Positions 6,038-13,182 of a DNA stretch of 20,537 bases are shown here, piece by piece (the first letter of the stretch is position 1; the number at the start of each line of letters is the position of its first letter). The translations under genes and the position numbers were made by a program. The notes under the pieces were generated by a model, which was not told where the DNA came from, searched no databases, and saw nothing but the letters and a program-made list of their open reading frames with translations. This DNA is from an uncultured Collinsella sp. (GTDB lineage Bacteria; Actinomycetota; Coriobacteriia; Coriobacteriales; Coriobacteriaceae). The stretch covers positions 1-20,537 of the forward strand of contig URSO01000042.1 in the NCBI GenBank assembly GCA_900550415.1. The letters are read 5' to 3'.

Positions 6038-7447
6038 TTACTCGCCCAGCAGGCTCTTGGTGATGGAAGCGGCGGCCTTCTTGCCGGCGCCCATCGCCAG
6101 AATGACCGTAGCGGCACCGGTGACGATGTCGCCGCCGGCCCAGATGCGGGGATCGGTGGTCTGGCCGGTCTCCTCGTCGGCAACGATGTAGCCCCACTTG
6201 TTGAGCTCCATCTTGCCGCCGATCTTGGCAGCGAAGGGGTTGGCGCTAGTGCCGATAGCCGAGATCGCGACATCGCAGGGGATCTCCTCGATTGCGCCCT
6301 CGATGGGCACCGGGCGACGACGGCCGGACTCGTCAGGCTCGCCGAGCTCCATCTTCTGGACCTTGACGGCGCACACGGAGCCGTCCTCGCCAGCGACAAA
6401 CTCGAGTGGGGAGACGAGCGGCAGAACCTCGACGCCCTCGGCCTTAGCATGGTGCAGCTCGGCGCGACGGCAGGGCATCTCGTCCTCGGTACGACGGTAG
6501 GCGATGATGGCGTGCTCGGCGCCCAGACGCTTGGCGGTACGGACAGCGTCCATAGCCACGTTGCCGCCGCCAAAGACGACGACGTTCTTGCCGTGCTTGG
6601 TGGGGGTGTCGTACTCGGGGAACTTGTTGGCCTTCATCAGGTTCACGCGGGTGAGGTACTCGTTAGCGAAGAAGACGTTGGGCAGGTTCTCGCCGGGGAC
6701 GTTGAGGAACTTGGGCAGGCCTGCGCCGGTCGCCACGTAGATGGCGTCGAAGCCCTGCTCGAACAGCTCCTCGGCCGTGGCCATGTTGCCCACGACGGAG
6801 TTGTACTCAAACTTGACGCCCATGTCCTCCAGGCCGTCGATCTCGCGCTTGACGACCGCCTTGGGCAGACGGAACTCGGGGATGCCGTAGACCAGCACGC
6901 CGCCGCCGGTGAAGAAGGCCTCGAAGACGGTGACGTCAAAGCCGTTGCGGGCGAGCTCGCCGGCGCAGGTGATGCCGGACGGGCCGGAACCGACGACGGC
7001 GACCTTCTTGCCGTTCTTGGGAGCCATCTTGGGCGTGGAGGCGAGCTCGGGGCGGTCGCCCAGGAAGCGCTCGAGCTGGCCGATGGCCACGGGCTCGGAC
7101 TTCTTGCCACGGATGCACTTGCCCTCGCACTGGTTCTCCTGCGGGCAGACGCGGCCGCAGATGGCGGGAAGCATGGAGTCCTCGCGGATGGTATCGAGAG
7201 CGCCGCCGAAGTCCTTCGCGCGGATCTGCTCGATAAAGCGGGGGATGTTGATGTTGACGGGGCAGCCCTCAACGCAGAACGGCTTCTTGCAGTTGAGGCA
7301 GCGCTCGGCCTCGGCCAGCGCCATCTCCTCGGTGAAGCCCTTGTCGACGGGGCGGAAGTCGCAGGCGCGCTCGGCAGCCGGCTCCTCGTTATCGGGGGTG
7401 CGGGGCGACTTCATATCGGCAACGAAACGACCGTTAACTAGTGGCAT
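6038..7447 (-). CDS. nfnB: NADH-dependent ferredoxin:NADP oxidoreductase subunit B (NfnB; GltD-like)
   Basis: This 469-residue cytoplasmic flavoprotein is the large subunit of the Nfn transhydrogenase, which couples reduced ferredoxin and NADH oxidation to NADPH formation by flavin-based bifurcation. Cys at 50, 53, 58, 62 and 97, 101, 107, 111 fit two [4Fe-4S] clusters. The FAD fingerprint GSGPSG is at 153-158 and the NADPH site GGGNVAMD at 293-300. The same fold is glutamate synthase small subunit, so GltD is the rival name. The overlapping nfnA partner and absence of any gltB nearby favour Nfn. It starts inside the last 10 bases of nfnA, so translation is coupled. Confidence 0.88.
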   Translation of the reverse strand: MPLVNGRFVADMKSPRTPDNEEPAAERACDFRPVDKGFTEEMALAEAERCLNCKKPFCVEGCPVNINIPRFIEQIRAKDFGGALDTIREDSMLPAICGRVCPQENQCEGKCIRGKKSEPVAIGQLERFLGDRPELASTPKMAPKNGKKVAVVGSGPSGITCAGELARNGFDVTVFEAFFTGGGVLVYGIPEFRLPKAVVKREIDGLEDMGVKFEYNSVVGNMATAEELFEQGFDAIYVATGAGLPKFLNVPGENLPNVFFANEYLTRVNLMKANKFPEYDTPTKHGKNVVVFGGGNVAMDAVRTAKRLGAEHAIIAYRRTEDEMPCRRAELHHAKAEGVEVLPLVSPLEFVAGEDGSVCAVKVQKMELGEPDESGRRRPVPIEGAIEEIPCDVAISAIGTSANPFAAKIGGKMELNKWGYIVADEETGQTTDPRIWAGGDIVTGAATVILAMGAGKKAAASITKSLLGE

Positions 7448-8277
7448 GCGCAGCTCTTTTCCTCATAGGCCTTGAGGGACTCGCCCTCTTCGGAACGGTA
7501 AGCGGCCTGGCGGGCACGAAGGTCATCCCAGTCGACCAGGGTGGCATCGAAGTCGGGGCCGTCGACGCAAGCAAACTTGGTCACGCCGCCCACCTCGACG
7601 CGGCAGCAGCCGCACATACCGGTGCCGTCAACCATGATGGGGTTGAGCGACGCGGTGATGGGGGTGTCGTACTTCTGGGCGGTGAGGGTCGAGAACTTCA
7701 TCATCGGAACGGGGCCGACGCAGAAGACCTGGCTCACGGCCTTGTCCTGCAGCAGGCGCTCCAGCGGAGCGGTGACAACGCCCTGCTCGCCGTAGGAGCC
7801 GTCATCGGTGGTGATGTGGATGTGGTCCTCGTCGAGGAGCTCGCGGAACTGGTCCTCCATGAGCAGGAGGTCCTTGGTGCGGGCGCCCATGATGGCGTGG
7901 ACCTCGTGGCCGGTCTCGACCAGGTGCTTGGCGACCGGGAAGGCAATTGCCAGGCCGACGCCGCCGCCAATGACGGCGCAGGGGCCCTCGGCCATCTCGG
8001 TGGGAACGCCCAGCGGGCCCACGACGTCGCGCAGTGACTCGCCGGCCTCGTAGGTGGACAGCATCTCGGTGGTCTTGCCGATCACCATGAAGATGAACTC
8101 GACCCAGCCCTCGTCAGCGTTCCAGCCGGCCAGGGTAAACGGGACGCGCTCGCCCGTCTCGTTGGCGCGGACCATGAGGAACTGTCCAGCGTGCGCATGC
8201 TTGGCGATTGCGGGCGCCTCGATGCGGAACTTGAACACCTTCTCCGAGAACTGCGTCTTCTCCAGGATCTTATACAT
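7438..8277 (-). CDS. nfnA: NADH-dependent ferredoxin:NADP oxidoreductase subunit A (NfnA)
   Basis: This is the 279-residue small subunit, related to PyrK and ferredoxin-NADP reductases. The FAD domain has VPFTLAGW near residues 45-52, the nucleotide domain GGGVGLAIAFP near 104-113, and the C-terminus carries a [2Fe-2S] site. In DGTGMCGCCRV the Asp217, Cys222 and Cys225, plus Cys237, follow the D-x4-C-x2-C-x11-C spacing expected for NfnA. GAGAGGGG lies 5 bases before the ATG. With nfnB it forms a two-gene operon whose likely promoter is at 8383-8409. A dihydroorotate-dehydrogenase electron-transfer subunit is less likely, because no pyrD is beside it. Confidence 0.88.
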   Translation of the reverse strand: MYKILEKTQFSEKVFKFRIEAPAIAKHAHAGQFLMVRANETGERVPFTLAGWNADEGWVEFIFMVIGKTTEMLSTYEAGESLRDVVGPLGVPTEMAEGPCAVIGGGVGLAIAFPVAKHLVETGHEVHAIMGARTKDLLLMEDQFRELLDEDHIHITTDDGSYGEQGVVTAPLERLLQDKAVSQVFCVGPVPMMKFSTLTAQKYDTPITASLNPIMVDGTGMCGCCRVEVGGVTKFACVDGPDFDATLVDWDDLRARQAAYRSEEGESLKAYEEKSCACH

Positions 8278-8382
8278 AGAACCCCTCTCTTGTTAGGGCC
8301 GCCGAACCGTGCCTCCACGGAAATGGACGGTAGCCCGAATAAAACCGTACGCGCACAGGCGTTGTGCAGACATACGGTGCAA

Positions 8383-8409
8383 ATTATACCCTCATGGACA
8401 TGCTGTTTA
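8383..8409 (-). promoter_or_regulatory. likely promoter of nfnAB
   Basis: The minus strand carries a perfect TATAAT (plus-strand ATTATA at 8383-8388) and TAAACA (plus TGTTTA at 8404-8409), 15 bases apart. The predicted leader before the nfnA ATG is about 100 bases, long enough to hold regulatory structure, but I recognise no riboswitch in it. Confidence 0.55.
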
Positions 8410-8450
8410 CGTGTGTCTTCGGCGGTTGGGAAAAGGGTTTATCCACTTCG

Positions 8451-8648
8451 ACCTACCAAATAGGGATAGGTTTATTTTGGTCGGTTTTATCAGGCAAAAC
8501 GGCAAAGGGGGCCGGCCTCGGGTTGTGATGAGGCCGGCCCCCTTTGGGGTGTTATGCGTGTATGGCAGCGCGGGGTTTATTGCGATGCGGCCACCGGGGC
8601 GTTTCTGTAGATAAAACCTGCCAAAATAAACATCCCTAAATGGTAGGT
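8451..8648. repeat. ~198-bp inverted-repeat element around a terminator
   Basis: The left arm at 8451-8491 (starting ACCTACCAAATAGGGAT) and right arm at 8610-8648 (starting GATAAAACCTGCCAAAA) are imperfect reverse complements over about 40 bases; both carry GTTTATTTTGG. Between them lie a GC-rich terminator hairpin (8504-8545) and about 65 bases of unique sequence. The right arm ends 1 base before the stop codon of pth. The structure resembles a small non-autonomous element. Confidence 0.72.
8504..8545 (-). terminator. strong hairpin terminator downstream of pth
   Basis: A perfect 16-bp stem (8504-8519 with 8530-8545), AAAGGGGGCCGGCCTC and its complement, has a 10-base loop. On the minus strand it is followed by CTTTGCCGTTTT, a broken T-tract. 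It likely ends the glmU-prs-pth direction and insulates the nfnAB promoter. Confidence 0.75.
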
Positions 8649-8649
8649 T

Positions 8650-9279
8650 TTAGTGTTTGCCGTTGGAGGAAGCGGCGCCGTTGACGTGGTCGCGGGCGTA
8701 GATTACGCCGTGGACGATGGCCAGACCGGCGGCATCTGCGGCGCGGGCACAGGTGTCCTGGAAGTCCTCGGCCTCGCGGGCGCGCAACTGCTTGAGCACG
8801 TAGTCGGCGACAGCCATCTTGCCGGGAGGGTTGCCGATGCCGGTGCGAATACGGCTAAAGTCGCGGCTGCCCATCTTGTCGATGATGGAGCGCAGGCCGT
8901 TGTGACCGGCATGGCCTCCGCCCACCTTGACGCGCACGTCGCCGGCGGGAATGTCGAGCTCATCGTGGATGACGAGCAGCTCCTCGGCCTTGATTTTGTA
9001 CTCGCGGCAAAGCTTGGAGATGGGTCCGCCCGAGGTGTTCATGTACGACTGCGGCTTGACCAGTACAATCTGGCGCTTACCGCCCTCTTCCTCGGGATCG
9101 TTGATGTTGATGAGCGCGACCTCGGCGCCGGCCTGGTTTTTCCAGTACGTGACGCCGGCCTGACGGGCCAGCTCGTCGATCGCCTTAAAGCCGGCGTTGT
9201 GGCGGGTCTCGGCATATTCCTCGCCCGGGTTGCCAAGTCCGGCAACCATGCGAATCTTAAGCGGCTGTGCAGCTGCCAT
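8650..9279 (-). CDS. pth: peptidyl-tRNA hydrolase
   Basis: Pth releases peptides from tRNAs that drop off stalled ribosomes. The protein has 209 residues, near the usual 185-200. Expected active-site residues are visible: Asn17 (GLGNPG), His27 (TRHNAGF), Asn81 (YMNTSG), Asp106 (HDELD) and Asn127 (GHNGLRS). An acidic insert near 60-69 (NDPEEEGGKR) and a short polar C-terminal tail are minor additions. AAAGGAAG lies 4 bases before the ATG. It is the last of three same-strand genes after glmU and prs, with a hairpin between prs and pth, so it may also have its own promoter. Confidence 0.96.
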   Translation of the reverse strand: MAAAQPLKIRMVAGLGNPGEEYAETRHNAGFKAIDELARQAGVTYWKNQAGAEVALININDPEEEGGKRQIVLVKPQSYMNTSGGPISKLCREYKIKAEELLVIHDELDIPAGDVRVKVGGGHAGHNGLRSIIDKMGSRDFSRIRTGIGNPPGKMAVADYVLKQLRAREAEDFQDTCARAADAAGLAIVHGVIYARDHVNGAASSNGKH

Positions 9280-9400
9280 AGGCTTCCTTTCGTTACATAA
9301 GTAGTTCGTTCAACGACAAAGGCTACCACGCCCGCCGAAGGCGAGACTTCGTTTCAGCGAAATCCCACCAGACAAAAGCGCGGCCGCGGCAGAGCGAGCC

Positions 9401-9472
9401 GTCGGAACAGAAGAAACCCCCGCGCGACCTTTGTGAAGCAAGGGGGAGCGCGGGGGTTTCTTCTGTTCCGAC
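9401..9472 (-). terminator. perfect 25-bp stem terminator downstream of prs
   Basis: Arms at 9401-9425 and 9448-9472 are perfect complements with a 22-base loop. The GC-rich inner part (CCCCCGCGC) is followed outward by TTTCTTCTGTT, so the outer stem doubles as A- and T-tracts and the hairpin can work in both directions. It lies between the prs stop (9504) and the pth start. The rest of 9280-9400 holds only the pth ribosome binding site. Confidence 0.88.
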
Positions 9473-9503
9473 GGCGATGCGCCGGGTTGCAAGGACGATG
9501 CGA

Positions 9504-10490
9504 TTACAGCGCGAAGTCGCCGCCGACGAGCGTGGAGACGGGCTCCTCGTGGTAAACGGCGGAGATGGCCTGAGCGAACTCCTCGGCGACCGAGATAGTC
9601 TTGATCTTGCCGCCGACCTCGACGGGGATGGCGTCGGTGACGACGCACTCGACGATGGGGGCATCGTTCAGGCGCTCGATGGCCGGACCGGAGAAGATGC
9701 CGTGGGTGGCGCAGACGTAGATGTCGCCGGCGCCCATAGCCTTGAGCTCCTTGACGTTGGCGCACAGGGTGCCAGCAGTGTCGATCATGTCGTCGTTGAT
9801 GATGCAGGTCTTGCCCTTGATGTCACCGATGATGCCCATGACCTCGGCGGCGTTGTGGCGCGGACGGCCCTTGTGGGCGATGGCCAGGTCGCAGCCGAGC
9901 ATGTCGGACAGCTTCTTGGCGGCCTTGGCGCGACCCACGTCGGGGGAGACGACAACCAGGTTGTCGGTGTCGAAGTGCATGTCGTTGTAGTACTGGCCAA
10001 ATAGCGGCAGTGCGGACAGGTGGTTAACCGGGATATCGAAGAAGCCCTGGATCTGGCCCTGGTGCAGGTCGAGGGTGATGATGCGGTTGACGCCGGCACG
10101 CTCGAGCAGGTTGGCGACGAGGCGGGCGGTGATGGGCTCGCGCGGGCCGGCCTTGCGGTCCTGGCGGGCATAGCCGTAGTGGGTGATAACGGCGGTGATG
10201 GAGCGGGCGGATGCGCGCTTGGCAGCGTCGGTGGCGATGAGCAGCTCCATGAGCATGTCGTTGACGTTGCCGCCGGCCACGGACTGAATCAGGAAGACGT
10301 CGGCGCCGCGGACGGTCTCGTCGTAGCGGGCGTAAATCTCACCATTGGCGAACTGCTTTAGCGTAAGGCCCGAAAGCTCGACCCCAAGGTACTCAGCAAT
10401 CTTCTGAGCGAGGGGACGGTTGGAGGAACCGGAATACACGCGGATGGACTTGCGCATATTCTCCGACTTCTCGGGATCATTAATCGGCAT
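9504..10490 (-). CDS. prs: ribose-phosphate pyrophosphokinase (PRPP synthetase)
   Basis: Prs makes PRPP from ribose 5-phosphate and ATP for purine, pyrimidine, NAD, His and Trp synthesis. The protein has 328 residues. The catalytic loop region HYGYARQDRKAGPREP is near 104-119, the DLHQGQIQGFFDIP segment near 141-154 and the PRPP-binding loop INDDMIDTAGT at 231-241. AAAGGAGAAGGG stands a few bases before ATG 10490; ATG at codon 12 is an alternative. It sits downstream of glmU on the same strand with a terminator between. A 17-base palindrome at 10558-10574 lies in its upstream region. Confidence 0.96.
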   Translation of the reverse strand: MPINDPEKSENMRKSIRVYSGSSNRPLAQKIAEYLGVELSGLTLKQFANGEIYARYDETVRGADVFLIQSVAGGNVNDMLMELLIATDAAKRASARSITAVITHYGYARQDRKAGPREPITARLVANLLERAGVNRIITLDLHQGQIQGFFDIPVNHLSALPLFGQYYNDMHFDTDNLVVVSPDVGRAKAAKKLSDMLGCDLAIAHKGRPRHNAAEVMGIIGDIKGKTCIINDDMIDTAGTLCANVKELKAMGAGDIYVCATHGIFSGPAIERLNDAPIVECVVTDAIPVEVGGKIKTISVAEEFAQAISAVYHEEPVSTLVGGDFAL

Positions 10491-10557
10491 TACCCTTCTC
10501 CTTTATACATCGAATGCCATATAGATGCCTTGTTGCATTGTAACCGCGCGGCGGGGT

Positions 10558-10574
10558 TTATCAGGTCCTGATAA
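10558..10574. promoter_or_regulatory. 17-bp palindrome upstream of prs, possible operator
   Basis: TTATCAGGTCCTGATAA is a perfect 7-bp dyad around GTC, about 70 bases before the prs start. AT-rich hexamers such as TATATG lie between it and the gene, so a repressor or activator site is plausible. I do not recognise the regulator. Confidence 0.4.
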
Positions 10575-10633
10575 CGTCTTTACCGCCAACGGACACGAAC
10601 CGACCACTCATCCGGTTGCGCAGGTCACGATAG

Positions 10634-10668
10634 AAAAAGGAGCCGCCCCCATGGAGCAGCTCCTTTTG
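10634..10668 (-). terminator. intrinsic terminator of glmU
   Basis: On the minus strand a 9-bp stem (AAAAGGAGC at 10635-10643 with its complement at 10659-10667) closes on about 15 bases and is followed by a T-run. It lies 16 bases past the glmU stop. Confidence 0.78.
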
Positions 10669-10682
10669 TGCTTGGTAAAACG

Positions 10683-12095
10683 TTATACCTCGTCGTCCTC
10701 GTGCAGACGACGGCGATAATCGGCGGCCCAGCCCTCAATATTTACCTGACGGGCGCGGCCCAGACCGAGCGCGTCTGCCGGGACCGGCTCGGTGATGACG
10801 GAGCCAGCGGCCACGAGCGCGCCGTCGCCGATCTGGGCGGGCGCGACCATCATGGTGTCGGAGCCAATGAAGGCGTCCTTGCCGATGACGGTCTTGTGCT
10901 TGTGCACGCCATCGTAGTTGCAGGTGATGGAGCCCGCGCCCACGTTGACGCCGGAGCCCATGGTGGTGTCGCCGATGTAGGACAGGTGCGGTACCTTTGA
11001 GCCCTCGCCGATCGTGGACTTCTTGATCTCCACGTGCGTGCCGGCCTTGGAGCCGTCGAGCATGTGGGTGCCCGGGCGCAGGTAGGCGCGCGGGCCGCAA
11101 TCGACGCCGTTCTCGATGACGGCCTCGATGGCGATGGTCTCATCGATGGTGCAGCCGCTGCCGACGGTGGTGTCGGTGAGACGGCTGTTGGGGCCGAGCT
11201 GGCACTCCTCGCCCACGGTGACGTGGCCGATCAGGTGCGTCTGCGGCCACACGACGGTGTCGCGGCCGATGACGGCATCGGGGCCGATCCAGGCCTGCGT
11301 GGGGTCGATGAAGGTAACGCCCTCGGCCATCCAGTGCTCGTTGATGCGGTCGCGCGCGATGGCGGTGAGCTGTGCGAGCTGGATGCGGCTGTTGACGCCC
11401 AGGCCGTCGCGGTAGTCGTCGCAGTGGAAGATGGAGACTGCCTGGCCGTGACCTTTGAGGATCTCGAGCATGTCGGGCAGGTAGTACTCGGATTGCGCGT
11501 TGTCGTTGCCGATCTCGTTAATGTGGGCGGCGAGCTGCGCGCCGTCAAAGGCGTAGCAGCCGGCGTTGCACTCCAGCAGCGTGGCGGCCTGCTCGGGCGT
11601 GCAGTCCTTCTGCTCGATGATGCGCTCGATCTGACCGTCGGCGCCCAGCTTGATGCGGCCGTAGCCGAAAGGATCGGGCGGGGTCATGGTCATGACGGTG
11701 CAGGCGAGCTCGCCGGTGGCGACGGTTTGCGCGAACTTGGCGACGGTGTCGGCGGTGATGAGCGGCAGGTCGCCGTTGAGCACCACGACGGGGCCTTGCG
11801 TGATGCCACAGGCCTCGAGCGCGACCTTCACGGCGTGACCGGTGCCCAGACGCTCGGTCTGCTCGACGCACTCGACCTTGGTGGCGCTGTTGGCGTAGGC
11901 GCCGTCGATGAGGGCGCGCATCTCGTCGGCGTGGCTGCCGATGACAACCACGACGCGGCTGCAGCCGGCCTTGATGGTAGCGTCGACGATCCACTGGACC
12001 ATGGGCTTACCCAGGATCTTGTGCGAAACCTTGCAGTGGTTCGACTTCATGCGGGTGCCCTCGCCGGCAGCGAGGATAATTGCGGTTGCGTCCAT
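10683..12095 (-). CDS. glmU: bifunctional N-acetylglucosamine-1-phosphate uridyltransferase / glucosamine-1-phosphate acetyltransferase
   Basis: GlmU makes UDP-GlcNAc for peptidoglycan and glycans in two steps. Residues 1-230 are the pyrophosphorylase domain, with LAAGEGTRMKS at 8-18, Lys22, and NGDLPL around 107-112 (metal-binding Asp109). The C-terminal half is a left-handed beta-helix of hexapeptide repeats with the acetyltransferase signature (RAYLRPGT, VEIKKSTIGEGSKVPHLSYIGD, CNYDG). Length is 470 residues, normal for the family. I chose ATG at 12095 because AGGAGAT precedes it; the frame stays open 70 codons upstream without homology. It heads the glmU-prs-pth series and faces away from the ECF operon. 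Confidence 0.96.
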   Translation of the reverse strand: MDATAIILAAGEGTRMKSNHCKVSHKILGKPMVQWIVDATIKAGCSRVVVVIGSHADEMRALIDGAYANSATKVECVEQTERLGTGHAVKVALEACGITQGPVVVLNGDLPLITADTVAKFAQTVATGELACTVMTMTPPDPFGYGRIKLGADGQIERIIEQKDCTPEQAATLLECNAGCYAFDGAQLAAHINEIGNDNAQSEYYLPDMLEILKGHGQAVSIFHCDDYRDGLGVNSRIQLAQLTAIARDRINEHWMAEGVTFIDPTQAWIGPDAVIGRDTVVWPQTHLIGHVTVGEECQLGPNSRLTDTTVGSGCTIDETIAIEAVIENGVDCGPRAYLRPGTHMLDGSKAGTHVEIKKSTIGEGSKVPHLSYIGDTTMGSGVNVGAGSITCNYDGVHKHKTVIGKDAFIGSDTMMVAPAQIGDGALVAAGSVITEPVPADALGLGRARQVNIEGWAADYRRRLHEDDEV

Positions 12096-12127
12096 GTGAT
12101 CTCCTGTTACGTTATAGAGACGTGTGT

Positions 12128-12155
12128 TTGGAAACGATACACGGCGCAATATGAT
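12128..12155 (+). promoter_or_regulatory. possible promoter of the ECF transporter operon
   Basis: TTGGAA at 12128-12133 and TATGAT at 12150-12155 are 16 bases apart in the divergent glmU/ecfT gap. The leader to the GTG start would be about 125 bases. I see no cobalamin, thiamine or riboflavin riboswitch core in it. Confidence 0.4.
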
Positions 12156-12288
12156 ACCGCAGGCATATGACGAGCGCGTAACGATTGGTTTGCGGCGGTT
12201 GAGGCTTGCGCCGCCGGCGTGGCGTTTGCACTGCGTGCGTGCGGCGTTGGCGGTGCTGCGGAGCTGTTGTTTGAGCGAGGGGACGGGG

Positions 12289-13182
12289 GTGCCCGTGGAC
12301 AACATACGAGAGGAGTTTGGCGGCGAGCCCGTCGCGGCATTCTCGATGTCGCATCCGGCTGTGCCGGCACTCTATATAGTGCTGACGCTGGGGCTCACCA
12401 TGTTCTCGATGCAGCCGGTGCTGATCGCGCTGTCGCTCGCGGGCGGGCTGGCATATGGCTTTGCGACCCGCGGGGCCGCTCGCACACTGAACGCGCTTCG
12501 CTGGCAGTTGCCGGTGATTTTGATCATCGCGGTGCTCAATCCGCTGTTTAGCGCCTCGGGCTCGACGGAACTGTTCCGTATTAGCATGCGCGCGGTGTAT
12601 TTGGAGAGCATGGTATACGGCCTGTGCATGGGTGGACTGTTTGTGGCGAGCGTGCTGTGGTTTGAAGCCGCGGCGTCGATGCTTGGCTACGACAAGGTGC
12701 TCGCGCTTTTGGGCAACGCCGCGCCGGTGATCGCGCTCATGATTTCGATGTGCATGCGGCTTATCCCGCAGTTTCTGCGCCGCGGGCGTACGGTGCTGGC
12801 GGTACAGGATGCGATTGATGTTCCGGGGCACGCGCCGGCCGACCCCGTGCGTTCGCGCCTGCGGGCATCGAGCGTGTTGATGGGCTGGGGTATGGAAGAT
12901 TCGCTGGAGCGCGCAGACGCGATGCGCTCGCGCGGGTGGGGTGCCGCGACGCGTCGTACGACGTATGCGCGGTATCGACTGGGGTGCAGCGACGTTGCCG
13001 CGCTGGTCGGGCTCGCGCTGCTTGGTGCTGCCGCGGTGGCGGTGGCGTGGACCGCGACGACGCAGTATTCGTTTTACCCGCAGCTTTCGGTGCCGGCGCC
13101 GTGGCCTGGCTATATTGTGTACGCGGCTTGGATGGTGTTGCCCTGTGTGCTGCACGCGATTGACGAGAAGAGGTTTGGCTGA
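12289..13182 (+). CDS. ECF transporter transmembrane (T) component, EcfT/CbiQ family
   Basis: This membrane scaffold couples ATP hydrolysis to movement of the S component. From the GTG at 12289 it has 297 residues and about five or six hydrophobic segments. Near residues 209-218 it has DAMRSRGWG, the EcfT coupling-helix motif of the A-R-G type that contacts the ATPases. GAGGGG lies 6 bases before this GTG; a second GTG at 12295 is possible. The frame is open back to 12124, but that translation is not membrane-like. It overlaps the ATPase gene by one base (TGATG). Family assignment is firm and the start is uncertain. Confidence 0.85.
   Translation: MPVDNIREEFGGEPVAAFSMSHPAVPALYIVLTLGLTMFSMQPVLIALSLAGGLAYGFATRGAARTLNALRWQLPVILIIAVLNPLFSASGSTELFRISMRAVYLESMVYGLCMGGLFVASVLWFEAAASMLGYDKVLALLGNAAPVIALMISMCMRLIPQFLRRGRTVLAVQDAIDVPGHAPADPVRSRLRASSVLMGWGMEDSLERADAMRSRGWGAATRRTTYARYRLGCSDVAALVGLALLGAAAVAVAWTATTQYSFYPQLSVPAPWPGYIVYAAWMVLPCVLHAIDEKRFG

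Noticed and set aside
11034..12170. Large open frame (378 codons, plus strand) opposite glmU
   Set aside because: Ala/Val/Gly/Asp-rich shadow translation of a GC-rich gene with no motif; glmU is clear on the other strand. The same holds for frames opposite nfnB (6449-7441) and the ECF ATPase (13680-14948).
12096..12288. Riboswitch controlling the ECF importer
   Set aside because: I looked for conserved cobalamin, TPP and FMN core words in the leader and saw none; a covariance search would be decisive.
12096..12305. 70-residue N-terminal extension of GlmU
   Set aside because: No homology in the extension, and a good ribosome binding site precedes ATG 12095, which gives the normal family length.
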